Positions 54,863-63,707 of a stretch of 64,000 bases of DNA are shown one piece after another. The DNA lies in assembly GCF_032598905.1 (NCBI RefSeq), contig NZ_CP122458.1, forward strand, positions 8,953,001-9,017,000, written 5' to 3'. Numbering within the stretch: position 1 is the stretch's first letter; every line of letters starts with the position of its first letter. Source of the stretch: Streptomyces sp. 11x1. Its GTDB lineage: Bacteria; Actinomycetota; Actinomycetes; Streptomycetales; Streptomycetaceae. The position numbers and the translations under genes were made by a program. The notes beneath the pieces were generated by a model, which worked only from the letters and a program-made list of their open reading frames with translations, was not told where the DNA came from and did no database searches.

Positions 54863-56218
54863 CTAAATCCTGTCCGGCACGGGATTGCCCGCGTCGCTGA
54901 TCGCCCGGCGCACCGGAACCCTCATGAGCAGGGCGAAGCCCAGGACGAAGAAGGCCACCAGCGAGATGATCGCGTCCCGATAACTTCCGGTCAGCTGGTA
55001 GGTCACGCCGAACAGCAGCGGGCCCAGCCAGCTCATGCCGCGGTCGCTCATCTCGTACGCGGCGAAGTACTCGGCCTCCTTGCCCGGCGGGACGAGATGG
55101 GAGAAGAGGGAGCGGGACAGGGCCTGGCTGCCGCCGAGGACCAGGCCGATGCCCGAGGCGAGGACGAAGAACCACAGCGGGGCACTCGCCGGGAGGAAGT
55201 AGCCGGCGGCGAGGATCAGGGTCCAGGCGACCAGGGAGCCGAGGATCGTGCGCTTGGCGCCGTGGCGGCGGGAGAGCCGGCCCATGCCGAGGGCGCCCCC
55301 CACCGCCAGGATCTGCACCAGCAGCACGGCCACGATGAGGGTGGACTGCTCCAGGTCGAGTTCCTCGGAGCCGTACACCGAGGCCTGGGAGATCACCGTC
55401 TGGATGCCGTCGTTGTAGACGAGGTAGGCGAGGAGGAAGCTCAGCGTCAGCGGATGGCGCCGCATGTCACGGACGGTCGCCGCCAGTTGACGCAGTCCTG
55501 GGGCCGTCGTTCCCGCGGACTCGCCGGCCGGTCGACGCCGGTCGCGCAGACGGTTCAGCGGGATCAGGGTGAAGGCGCCCCACCACAGGCCGGCCGAGGC
55601 CAGACAGATGCGGACGGCCATGCCCTCGGAGATGCCGAAGGCCTCGTGGGCGGTGAAGAGGATCAGGTTCCCGACCAGGACCAGGGAGCCGGCCGCGTAG
55701 CCGAAGGCCCAGCCCCGGGAGGAGACGGCGTCGCGCTCCTCGGGCGGCGCGATCTGTGGCAGGTAGGAGTTGTAGAGCATCATCGCGACGGACTGCGCCG
55801 CGTTCGCCACGACCAGCAGGACACCGCCGAGCAGATAGCGGTCGCCGTCGAGGAAGAACATGCCCGCGGTCGCGGCGGCGCCGACGTAGGCAGTCGCGGC
55901 CAGCAGCGGCTTCTTACGGCCCGTACGGTCGGCGGCCGCACCCACCAGCGGCATGATCACCACGGCGAGGATCACCGACAGGGACACCGAGTACGCGAAG
56001 AAGGAACCGGCGCGGACCGGTATGCCCAGCGGATGGACGTAGCCGTCCGCGTCGGCGGCGGACTTGGCGACCTCGGTCAGATAGGGGCCGAGGAACACGG
56101 TCAGGACGCTGGTCGAGTAGACGGAGCAGGCCCAGTCGTAGAAGTACCAGCCGCGTTGTTCGCGCCGTCTGCCCGCGGCCTCGTCGGCCGCGTCCGTCCG
56201 CACGGTGTCGGTGCCCAC
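54863..56218 (-). CDS. MFS transporter, Atg22-like (UMF1 group)
   Basis: A 451-residue membrane protein with about twelve segments. The opening RREQRGWYFYDWACSVYSTSVLTVFLGPYL, ADRTGRKKPLL and GWAFGYAAGSLVLV match the Atg22/UMF1 branch of MFS transporters, seen in both yeast vacuoles and bacteria, where they are thought to export amino acids. The GTG at 56218 is preferred over the upstream ATG. It is transcribed with the GDPD and YczE genes. Confidence 0.9.
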   Translation of the reverse strand: MGTDTVRTDAADEAAGRRREQRGWYFYDWACSVYSTSVLTVFLGPYLTEVAKSAADADGYVHPLGIPVRAGSFFAYSVSLSVILAVVIMPLVGAAADRTGRKKPLLAATAYVGAAATAGMFFLDGDRYLLGGVLLVVANAAQSVAMMLYNSYLPQIAPPEERDAVSSRGWAFGYAAGSLVLVGNLILFTAHEAFGISEGMAVRICLASAGLWWGAFTLIPLNRLRDRRRPAGESAGTTAPGLRQLAATVRDMRRHPLTLSFLLAYLVYNDGIQTVISQASVYGSEELDLEQSTLIVAVLLVQILAVGGALGMGRLSRRHGAKRTILGSLVAWTLILAAGYFLPASAPLWFFVLASGIGLVLGGSQALSRSLFSHLVPPGKEAEYFAAYEMSDRGMSWLGPLLFGVTYQLTGSYRDAIISLVAFFVLGFALLMRVPVRRAISDAGNPVPDRI

Positions 56219-56261
56219 CCGTGCCCCCCTCGCTTCCCCGTGAACGGGCCGCGCGAGGGCG

Positions 56262-57029
56262 TCAGACCCAGGTCCCCCGGTCCTCAAGCACTTTGCGCAG
56301 CGTGTCGATGTGATCGGTCATGATGCCATCGACGCCCAGGTCCAGCAGTCGGTGCATACGTTGCGGTTCGTTCACGGTCCAGACGTGCACCCGCAGCCCG
56401 CGCGCATGGGCCGCGCGCACGAACCGGTGGTCGACCACGGGCACCCCGGCGTGCGATTCGGGCACCTGCGCGGCGACCGCCGAGCGGCGCACCGTGGCGG
56501 GGACGCCCCACGAGCGCAGCCGCAGCCCCAGCACGCCGCTCGTGCCGTACGAGGTGGCCAGGCGCGGACCGGCGAGGCGCTGGGCGCGGGCCACCCGGGA
56601 CTCGGAGAAGGAGCCGACGCAGACCCGGTCCCAGGCCGCGGTGCGGGCGATCAGGTTGAGCAGCGGGTGCAGCGCGGGCTCCGCCTTGACGTCCACGTTC
56701 CAGCGGACCTCGGGGAACTCTTCGAGCAGCTCCTCGAAGAGAGGGACCGGCTCGACGCCCGCCACACGCGCGCTGCCGATCTCCCTCCACGACAGATCGG
56801 CTATCCGGCCCGCCCCGTCGGTCATCCGGTCCAGGGTCGAGTCGTGGAAGGCGACGAGCTTGCCGTCGAGCGTGGCGTGGACGTCGGTCTCGATGTAGCG
56901 GTAGCCCGACTCCACCGCCCGCCGGAACTGGGCCGTGGTGTTCTCCAGGCCGTCGGCCGCCCCGCCCCGGTGGGCGAAGGCGATCGGGCCCGGGTGGTCG
57001 AGGTAGGGGTGGCGTATGAGGGCGGTCAC
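56262..57029 (-). CDS. Glycerophosphodiester phosphodiesterase
   Basis: A 255-residue cytosolic GDPD that hydrolyses glycerophosphodiesters to glycerol 3-phosphate and an alcohol. The catalytic HRGG near residue 20, ENT, ETDVHATLDGKLVAFHD metal ligands and the late VDGIMTD strand are all visible. It overlaps the YczE-like gene by four bases, so translation is coupled. Confidence 0.95.
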   Translation of the reverse strand: MTALIRHPYLDHPGPIAFAHRGGAADGLENTTAQFRRAVESGYRYIETDVHATLDGKLVAFHDSTLDRMTDGAGRIADLSWREIGSARVAGVEPVPLFEELLEEFPEVRWNVDVKAEPALHPLLNLIARTAAWDRVCVGSFSESRVARAQRLAGPRLATSYGTSGVLGLRLRSWGVPATVRRSAVAAQVPESHAGVPVVDHRFVRAAHARGLRVHVWTVNEPQRMHRLLDLGVDGIMTDHIDTLRKVLEDRGTWV

Positions 57030-57736
57030 CTGGGAAGTATCGCCCGCTTCGGTGGACCGGTGGCAACGACCGTGCTGCCGGTTTCCGAGGGCACGGCGAA
57101 CACGCGCAGGAAGAACTGGGTCAGGGGCCCTATGCAGAGGGCGTAGAGAAGGGTGCCCACCCCGACCGTGCCGCCGAGGACGAAGCCGGTGGCCAGCACC
57201 GCGACCTCCACGGCCGTCCGCATCAGCCGCAGCGAGCGCCCGGTGCGCCGGTGCAGCCCCGTCATCAGGCCGTCGCGCGGGCCCGGGCCGAAGCGGGCCG
57301 CGATGTAGAGACCGGTCGCCGCGCCGTTCAGCACGATCCCGGCGGCCAGCAGGGGGATCCGTACGGCCATGGTGTGCGCCTCCGGCACCAGCGCCAGGGT
57401 GGCGTCCATCGCGATGCCCACCACGAAGACGTTGGAGACCGTGCCGAGGCCCGGGCGCTGACGGAGCGGGATCCACAGGAGCAGCACCGCCGCGCCCACG
57501 ACGATCGACACCACCCCGATGGTCAGCCCGGTCAGCTCCGCCAGGCCCTGGTGCAGCACGTTCCAGGGCTCCAGGCCGAGCCCCGCCCGTACGAGGAGCG
57601 CGGAGCTGGCGCCGTACAGCGCGAGCCCGGTGTAGAGCTGGACCAGCCGACGCCCCCGATGCGGCCGTGCGGGTTCCCGTCTGTCCTGTTGCGGTTCGGA
57701 CCGCGGTTCGTGCCGTGGCTCGTGCTGTGTGGGCAA
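57026..57736 (-). CDS. YczE/YyaS/YitT-family membrane protein
   Basis: A protein of about 236 residues from TTG 57734-57736, with GGGGGA just upstream; the alternative ATG 57772 adds 12 residues. It has about six membrane segments (LYTGLALYGASSALLVRAGLGLEPWNVLHQGL is the typical opening). YczE-type proteins are frequently encoded divergently from MocR-type regulators, as here, but their substrate is unknown. Confidence 0.86.
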   Translation of the reverse strand: MPTQHEPRHEPRSEPQQDRREPARPHRGRRLVQLYTGLALYGASSALLVRAGLGLEPWNVLHQGLAELTGLTIGVVSIVVGAAVLLLWIPLRQRPGLGTVSNVFVVGIAMDATLALVPEAHTMAVRIPLLAAGIVLNGAATGLYIAARFGPGPRDGLMTGLHRRTGRSLRLMRTAVEVAVLATGFVLGGTVGVGTLLYALCIGPLTQFFLRVFAVPSETGSTVVATGPPKRAILPR

Positions 57737-57835
57737 GATGTTCCCCCTGGTGGTGCCGGTGGCCTGACGCATGACACTCTGTGGCTTGGAGAGAGATGGC
57801 TTCCATGGCCAATTCGCGGAAGGTGGACTGGAAAC

Positions 57836-59335
57836 ATGGCGCAGTGGACTTCGGCGGTCGGCGCGGCTCAGCTCGCCCGGCTGCTCACCTCGCAGCAGGA
57901 GCGCCCCGCCGGCCCCGGCACCCGCCGCCCGCCCGCCTACCGCGCGCTCGCCGACGGGATCCGTCTGCTGGTGCTGGAGGGCCGTGTGCCCGTCGCGGCC
58001 CGGCTGCCCGCCGAGCGGGAGCTGGCGCTCTCCCTCTCCGTGAGCCGTACGACCGTCGCGGCGGCCTACGAGGCGCTGCGCACGGAGGGCTTCCTGGAGT
58101 CCCGGCGGGGAGCGGGCAGTTGGACCGCCGTGCCGGCGGGGAACCCGTTGCCCGCGCGCGGTCTGGAGCCGCTGCCGCCCGAGGCGCTCGGATCGATGAT
58201 CGACCTGGGCTGCGCCGCGCTGCCCGCGCCCGAGCCCTGGCTCACCCGGGCGGTGCAGGGCGCGTTGGAGGAACTGCCGCCCTACGCCCACACGCACGGC
58301 GACTACCCGGCGGGGTTGCCCGCCCTGCGCTCCATGCTCGCCGACCGGTACACCGCGCGCGGCATCCCGACGATGCCCGAGCAGATCATGGTCACCACCG
58401 GCGCCATGGGGGCCATGGACGCCATCTGTCACCTCTTCGCCGGGCGGGGTGAGCGGATCGCGGTGGAGTCGCCGTCGTACGCCAACATCCTCCAGCTGAT
58501 GCGGGAGGCGGGGGCGCGGCTGGTGCCGGTCGCCATGGCGGACGGGCTCGCCGGGTGGGACATGGACCGGTGGCGGCAGGTGCTGCGGGACGCGGCGCCG
58601 CGATTGGCGTACGTCGTCGCCGACTTCCACAACCCGACCGGGGCGCTCGCCGACGAGGACCGGCGGCGGGGGCTCGTCGACGCGGCTCGGGGCGCCGGGA
58701 CGGTGCTGGTCGCCGACGAGACGATGAGCGAGCTGTGGCTCGACGACGACGTGGAGATGCCGCGGCCCGTGTGCGCCTTCGATCCGGCGGGGTCCACGGT
58801 GATCACGGTCGGGTCCGCCAGCAAGGCGTTCTGGGCGGGGATGCGGATCGGGTGGGTGCGGGCGGCGCCGGATGTGATCCGGAGTCTGGTGGCGGCCCGG
58901 GCGTACGCGGACCTGGGGACGCCGGTGTTGGAGCAGTTGGCCGTGAACTGGCTGATGAATACCGGAGGTTGGGCGCAGGCCGTGGGGGTGCGCCGGGAGC
59001 AGGCCCGGGAGAACCGGGACGCTCTGGTGGCCGCGGTGCGCCGGGAGCTGCCCGACTGGGAGTTCTCGGAGCCCCGGGGCGGACTGACGTTGTGGGTCCG
59101 CACCGGGGGGCTGTCGGGGTCGCGGCTCGCGGAGGTGGGGGAGCGGGTGGGGGTCCGGGTGCCCTCCGGACCCCGGTTCGGGGTGGACGGGGCGTTCGAG
59201 GGGTATGTGCGGCTGCCGTTCACCGTGGGGGGAGCGGTGGCCGAGGAGGCGGCGGTGCGGTTGGCGGCGGCTGCGCGGTTGGTGCGGGACGGGGCGTCGG
59301 GCGGGAGCGAGGGGCCGCGGACGTTCGTGGCGTGA
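57836..59335 (+). CDS. MocR-type GntR/aminotransferase regulator
   Basis: A 499-residue fusion regulator: a GntR winged helix at residues 30-95 (LPAERELALSLSVSRTTVAAAYEAL) and a fold type I aminotransferase-like domain (about 125-485) with the PLP lysine in GSASKAFWAGMRIGW and RPVCAFDPAGS. MocR proteins use bound PLP or a substrate as effector. It is divergent from the YczE-like gene across 99 bases and probably regulates it. Repeats such as TGGCTT near 57783 and 57797 may be its sites. Confidence 0.94.
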   Translation: MAQWTSAVGAAQLARLLTSQQERPAGPGTRRPPAYRALADGIRLLVLEGRVPVAARLPAERELALSLSVSRTTVAAAYEALRTEGFLESRRGAGSWTAVPAGNPLPARGLEPLPPEALGSMIDLGCAALPAPEPWLTRAVQGALEELPPYAHTHGDYPAGLPALRSMLADRYTARGIPTMPEQIMVTTGAMGAMDAICHLFAGRGERIAVESPSYANILQLMREAGARLVPVAMADGLAGWDMDRWRQVLRDAAPRLAYVVADFHNPTGALADEDRRRGLVDAARGAGTVLVADETMSELWLDDDVEMPRPVCAFDPAGSTVITVGSASKAFWAGMRIGWVRAAPDVIRSLVAARAYADLGTPVLEQLAVNWLMNTGGWAQAVGVRREQARENRDALVAAVRRELPDWEFSEPRGGLTLWVRTGGLSGSRLAEVGERVGVRVPSGPRFGVDGAFEGYVRLPFTVGGAVAEEAAVRLAAAARLVRDGASGGSEGPRTFVA

Positions 59336-59370
59336 GGGCGCGGTTGGTGGGTGCGCGGCGGCTCATCCCC

Positions 59371-60951
59371 TCAGCTCGGCCGTCCGCTCGATCCGTCCGC
59401 TCTTCCCTCCGCCGGGGCCGCCTTGGTGAGGGCGTCCGCCAGGGTCGTGTGGGGCGGGAGCAGGTCCAGCACCGCCTGGCGGTGGGGCTCGGGGGTGGTG
59501 TCGTCGTAGGGGTCGGGTGTGGTCGGGACCTGGAGGCGGAGTGCAGGGGCGGGGCCCAGGCGGGCGTAGCCGCGGCCCGGGGGCATGTCCGGGGTGGGCG
59601 TCGTGGGGGGTGCGGCGCCCAGAACCGTCTCGACCTGGCCTGGGGAGGCGGGGCCCAGCACGACACGCGCGCGCGTGTGCTGGCGTACCACCTCCGTGAG
59701 GGCGTCCAGGTGGTCGAACTGTTCGGTGATCACGACGGTGACGTCGACCGCGCGGCCGTGCCTGAGGGGGATCTGCAGGAGGGACTGCGGGTCGGGCCGG
59801 CCCTCGGCCGCGGCGAGGTGGGTGAGCACGGTCGGGCGGTCGAGGAGGAGCCACAGGGGCCGACGGATGTCGTCCGGCGCCGGTAGGCCCGCCTGACGGG
59901 CACGGTTCGTGGCGATCAGCCGGCGCTCCGTCTCCTGGGACGCCCACTCCAGGCTCGCCAGGGCCCCGGAGATCCCGCTCTCCACGGCGAGGACCCCGTC
60001 GCGCCCGCTCAGGCACGCGTACTCGCCGCTGCCGCCGCCCTCGACGATCACGACGTCGCCGTGCTGGAGCGCCTGGAGGGCGATCGAGCGGAGCAGGGTC
60101 GTGGTGCCGCTGCCGGGCTCGCCCACGGCCAGCAGATGAGGCTCGGTGGAGCGGACGCCGGTGCGCCAGACGACCGGCGGCACGTCCCGCTGCTCCTCGC
60201 CGGAGGAGAGGGGGAGCGTGCGCTGGACGTGGGTCTCGTCGGTGAAACCGAGGACCGTCTCACCCGGTGCCGTCACGAAGCGCTGTGCGGTGATGTCGGT
60301 GGCGAGCGGGGGGAGGACGGCGACGGTGAGCTCGTTGCCCTCCTCGTCCCAGGTGAAGCGGTACTCGCGGCCGCGGCCCGCCTTGGTGTGCAGCAGTTGC
60401 TCGACGCGTGCGCGCGCCTCCGCCTCGCCGTCCGTGAAGTAGGCGGGGTAGCGGATCAGCAGGTGGCAGATCCGGCCCGTGCCGTCGAAGGCGTAGGTGG
60501 GGAAGGCCTTGTCCCAGGCGCCGCCGCGCGCGTAGAGCGGCTCGGGGTCCTCGGAGGCCGAGAAGTAGGGGACCAGGGCCTCGTAGAGGGAGCGCAGTCG
60601 CTGGGTCTGGGACTCGTCCGGGCCGACGGGCTCCGCGACGGCGCCCTCGCGGCCCGCCCAGGCTGCCGCCGCCATCAGGGCGATGACGGCGAGCAGCAGG
60701 CCGTACGGCACCAGGGTCACGACCAGGACGATCGAGGCCGCGAGGAAGAGCAGTGACCCACGACGGTCCTTCGGGGTCTCGGCCCATCTGCGGCGCCCGG
60801 CGGCGACCAGCCGGCGCAGTCCACGCGTGATCGTGATCAACGGGTGGAGGACGTCGGTGGCGCCGTCGGCCGCCGTCCGGGCCAGCTCCCGGCTCCTGGC
60901 GAGGTGCGCGCCACCGGTGCTCAGAATGCGGGGGAGGGGGACCCGGGCCAC
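59371..60951 (-). CDS. Membrane-anchored FtsK/TraB-like P-loop ATPase
   Basis: A 526-residue protein with two adjacent hydrophobic segments near residues 65-100 (LLFLAASIVLVVTLVPYGLLLAVIALMAAAAWAG) and a C-terminal P-loop ATPase containing GEPGSGTTTLLRSIALQAL. The region between, with YFSASEDPEPLYARGG and AYFTDGEAEARARVEQLLHTKAG, is shared with a family of Streptomyces proteins as I recall. Location and architecture suggest a membrane-bound DNA or substrate translocase related to FtsK/TraB, but no DNA-binding gamma domain is evident. Its small partner is encoded immediately upstream. Confidence 0.72.
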   Translation of the reverse strand: MARVPLPRILSTGGAHLARSRELARTAADGATDVLHPLITITRGLRRLVAAGRRRWAETPKDRRGSLLFLAASIVLVVTLVPYGLLLAVIALMAAAAWAGREGAVAEPVGPDESQTQRLRSLYEALVPYFSASEDPEPLYARGGAWDKAFPTYAFDGTGRICHLLIRYPAYFTDGEAEARARVEQLLHTKAGRGREYRFTWDEEGNELTVAVLPPLATDITAQRFVTAPGETVLGFTDETHVQRTLPLSSGEEQRDVPPVVWRTGVRSTEPHLLAVGEPGSGTTTLLRSIALQALQHGDVVIVEGGGSGEYACLSGRDGVLAVESGISGALASLEWASQETERRLIATNRARQAGLPAPDDIRRPLWLLLDRPTVLTHLAAAEGRPDPQSLLQIPLRHGRAVDVTVVITEQFDHLDALTEVVRQHTRARVVLGPASPGQVETVLGAAPPTTPTPDMPPGRGYARLGPAPALRLQVPTTPDPYDDTTPEPHRQAVLDLLPPHTTLADALTKAAPAEGRADGSSGRPS

Positions 60952-60988
60952 GGCAGTCTCCTGGGGGTGCGTGCGGATGGGGGCGGGG

Positions 60989-61183
60989 TCAGAACTTGAT
61001 CCCGCCGAGGAGGCTCGCGAGGCTCTCGCCGCCCGCTGTGATGCTCGGGGCGATGCCCGTGCTGGCGAGATAGAAGCCGAACAGCGTGACGACGATGCAG
61101 TGCGATGCCTTCAGGCCGTCCTTGCGGAAGAACAGGAAGACGATGACGCCGAGCAGGACGACGCCTGAGATGTTCAGGATCAT
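60989..61183 (-). CDS. Small membrane protein next to FtsK-like ATPase
   Basis: A 64-residue peptide (ATG 61183, GGAG upstream) with two hydrophobic segments, NISGVVLLGVIVFLFFRKDGLKASH and VVTLFGFYLASTGIAPSI, then SITAGGESLASLLGGIKF. Near-identical small proteins are found in several copies in Streptomyces genomes beside the same ATPase type, as I recall. The pair probably forms one membrane complex. Confidence 0.74.
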   Translation of the reverse strand: MILNISGVVLLGVIVFLFFRKDGLKASHCIVVTLFGFYLASTGIAPSITAGGESLASLLGGIKF

Positions 61184-61454
61184 TTGGGCTCTCCTGGTTG
61201 GGGGGACAGTCACCATGAGTTCTTCCAAGGTCACAGGATGTATCCATACGATAAAAGGTGCATATGGGTGAAATTCGATGGAATTCGCTCCGATGGCCGA
61301 GTCATGGTTGGGCCGTCCGAGCTGGGCTGTTGCGCGCGACGGGACTCGGTGTGATCTTTGCCTCGGCTCTGTCCGCTGATGTGTGCGTCGAGCCAGTACC
61401 CTGGCGATTCACCCGTTCGGCTTCGAGGCGTGTCTGTGAGAGGTGGTCCCGGCG

Positions 61455-61847
61455 ATGAGCGAAGCCCCCGACCCCGAGGTCGTGGAGCTGGCGACCAAGA
61501 TCTTCGATCTGGCCCGCAGGGGCGAGACCGAGGCGCTCGTGGCGTACGTCGACGCGGGTGTTCCGGCCGACCTCACCAACGATCGCGGCGACTCCCTCGT
61601 GATGCTCGCCGCGTACCACGGTCACGCGGACGCCGTCCGGGCCCTCCTGGCCCGTGGCGGGGAGGCCGACCGGGTCAACGACCGCGGCCAGACCCCCCTC
61701 GCCGGGGCGGTTTTCAAGGGCGAGGAGAGCGTCATCCGGGTTCTCCTGGACGACGGGGCCGACCCGGCCGCGGGCACTCCGAACGCGGTCGACACCGCCC
61801 GGATGTTCGGCAGGACACATCTGCTCGAACTGTTCGCAGCGCACTGA
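61455..61847 (+). CDS. Ankyrin-repeat protein
   Basis: A 130-residue soluble protein with about three ankyrin repeats (DLTNDRGDSLVMLAAYHGHADAVRALLARGGEA, VNDRGQTPLAGAVFKGEESVIRVLLDDGADP). Ankyrin repeats mediate protein contacts, and single-domain proteins of this length are usually inhibitors or partners of other proteins. ATG 61455 follows GAGAGGTGG. Confidence 0.87.
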   Translation: MSEAPDPEVVELATKIFDLARRGETEALVAYVDAGVPADLTNDRGDSLVMLAAYHGHADAVRALLARGGEADRVNDRGQTPLAGAVFKGEESVIRVLLDDGADPAAGTPNAVDTARMFGRTHLLELFAAH

Positions 61848-62149
61848 TCAACATGTTCTGACCAGGAAAAACACGAAAGACGGGGGAGGCGGTACGGGGC
61901 CGCCGGATATTTCGGTCGCGGCAGCGAGAACCGCCGGGTCATCATGACGTCGTGATTCACGGACATGATGGCTGGGCAGGTGTTGCCGCACCGCGTGGGC
62001 CGTGACGCGGTCCGCATGGGCCACCGACGAGAGGCAGAGGAAGATGGTCTTCAGCAAGCAAGAGACGGCGGGCGCTCCGACGTGTTGTCACGCGGCCAGG
62101 TAATGCAGGATTCCCGGTTGCGCCGACGCTTGATGTGAGGCTGTTTCCC
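61848..62149. other. 302-base intergenic region
   Basis: Between the ankyrin and HEAT-like genes. The imperfect palindrome ATCATGACGTCGTGAT near 61938 is the only structure noted; no gene is seen. Confidence 0.4.
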
Positions 62150-63568
62150 ATGTTCGAACCGGTCATAGCGCCCAGCGGTACGCTGCTCGGCCTGCTGCAG
62201 AGGGGCCGCGGCGACGGCACCCTGCATGCGCTCACCGCCCCGCGGGCCGAGGCGCTCGCGGCGCTGAACCACTGTGTGCTGAGCGACCCCCGCCACGACT
62301 GGCAGGTGGAGAACCGCTCGCTCTACTACGCCCGTCTGTACCTCGACCTGAGCGGTGAGCTCGACGAGATCGAGCGGCACCTCTTCGACGCCGAGGACGT
62401 GCTCGACACCGACGAGTCACGCACCGGGCTGGCCCTCGCGGTCCTCGGGCACCTCGCCTCGTACGGCAGGCGGGACGCGCTCGAACTGCTGCGCAGGTAC
62501 GCCGCCGTGGGCACCAGCTGGGCCTGGGCCCTGGACGAGCTGGCCCTCAGGGACGACGACGAAGGGCTGCGCTCCCTCGCCGAACCCGTCCTGGCCCGCT
62601 TCACCACCGATCCGGAGGGTGAGGCCGAGCTGGCCGCCGCCGTCCGCGACGCCTTCGAACCCCGGCCCTGGCGGCTGTGGGCCGACGACCCCCGCGAGGC
62701 GATCGCCACCCGCGTGCGCGCCGCCCACGAGACCGGCTGTTTCGACCGCTGGCAGCGGCAGATGCGACCCAGCGGGCCCCGGCCCGGGTGGAGCGTCAAG
62801 GCCGTGTTCGAGTGGGCCCAGCAGGGCATCGAACGCGGAGCGGTCCTCCATGTGCCCGCGGCGCGGTGCCTGACCGCCGTCGCCGGCCCCGACGACCGGC
62901 CCGAGATCCTCTCCGCCGCCAGGTCGGGCGACGACGGCGCCCGCTGCACCGCCTTGCGCTACCTCGCCGACGGCAACGATCCCGACGCCCTCGACCTGAT
63001 CGAGGGCGCCATGGCCGACGGCACGACGATGGTCGTGCAGGCCGCCGTCGACGCCTTCGAACGGATGCGCAGTATGGCCGCCGTCGACCGGGCACGCGGC
63101 TGGGTGCACCGGCCCGACCCCCTGGGCGCCGCCGCCGGACGCATGCTCGCCTGTCTCGGCGGGACCAAGGACAGGGACCTGGTGCTCGGCGCGTTGCGCG
63201 AGGCCGTACGCGGCGAGGGACCGGACGCGCCGACCCTGTGGACCCTCGTCGACGGCACCGGACGCCTCGGCATCGTCTGCGCCGCGCCCGTCCTGCGCCA
63301 CATCTACCGCGAGACCGCCTCCTCCCACCTGCGCGGCCGCGCCGCCCGCGCGCTCGCCGCCACCGACCCCTCCTTCGCCGCCGGCTTCGCCGTCGAGTGC
63401 CTCTGGGACTGCGAGGAGACCACCCGCGAGATCGCCGCCCGGCACGCCGAGACGGGAGACGCGCGCGTCGTCGACCAGCTCCGCAGGCTCGCCGCCGACC
63501 CGGCCGAGGAGGCCGAGGTCCAGACAGCTGTACGCAGCCGAATCGGTCCTGACATGCCCGCAATGTGA
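62150..63568 (+). CDS. HEAT-repeat-like protein
   Basis: A 472-residue alpha-helical protein with HEAT/armadillo-like repeats in its second half (AMADGTTMVVQAAVDAFERM, SSHLRGRAARALAATDP). No enzyme motif is seen. ATG 62150 follows GAGG. It may be a scaffold; function unknown. Confidence 0.78.
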   Translation: MFEPVIAPSGTLLGLLQRGRGDGTLHALTAPRAEALAALNHCVLSDPRHDWQVENRSLYYARLYLDLSGELDEIERHLFDAEDVLDTDESRTGLALAVLGHLASYGRRDALELLRRYAAVGTSWAWALDELALRDDDEGLRSLAEPVLARFTTDPEGEAELAAAVRDAFEPRPWRLWADDPREAIATRVRAAHETGCFDRWQRQMRPSGPRPGWSVKAVFEWAQQGIERGAVLHVPAARCLTAVAGPDDRPEILSAARSGDDGARCTALRYLADGNDPDALDLIEGAMADGTTMVVQAAVDAFERMRSMAAVDRARGWVHRPDPLGAAAGRMLACLGGTKDRDLVLGALREAVRGEGPDAPTLWTLVDGTGRLGIVCAAPVLRHIYRETASSHLRGRAARALAATDPSFAAGFAVECLWDCEETTREIAARHAETGDARVVDQLRRLAADPAEEAEVQTAVRSRIGPDMPAM

Positions 63569-63707
63569 ACAGGGGGTGACCCGGACATCAGGCGGGCATG
63601 GACACGGTCCGACCAGGACAGGTGGGCAGCGCAACGCTCACGGGACGTTCCCCGCGCGGAAAGATCCACGTTGACGCGGCCACGTCCGGCACGACGACAA
63701 CACCGGT

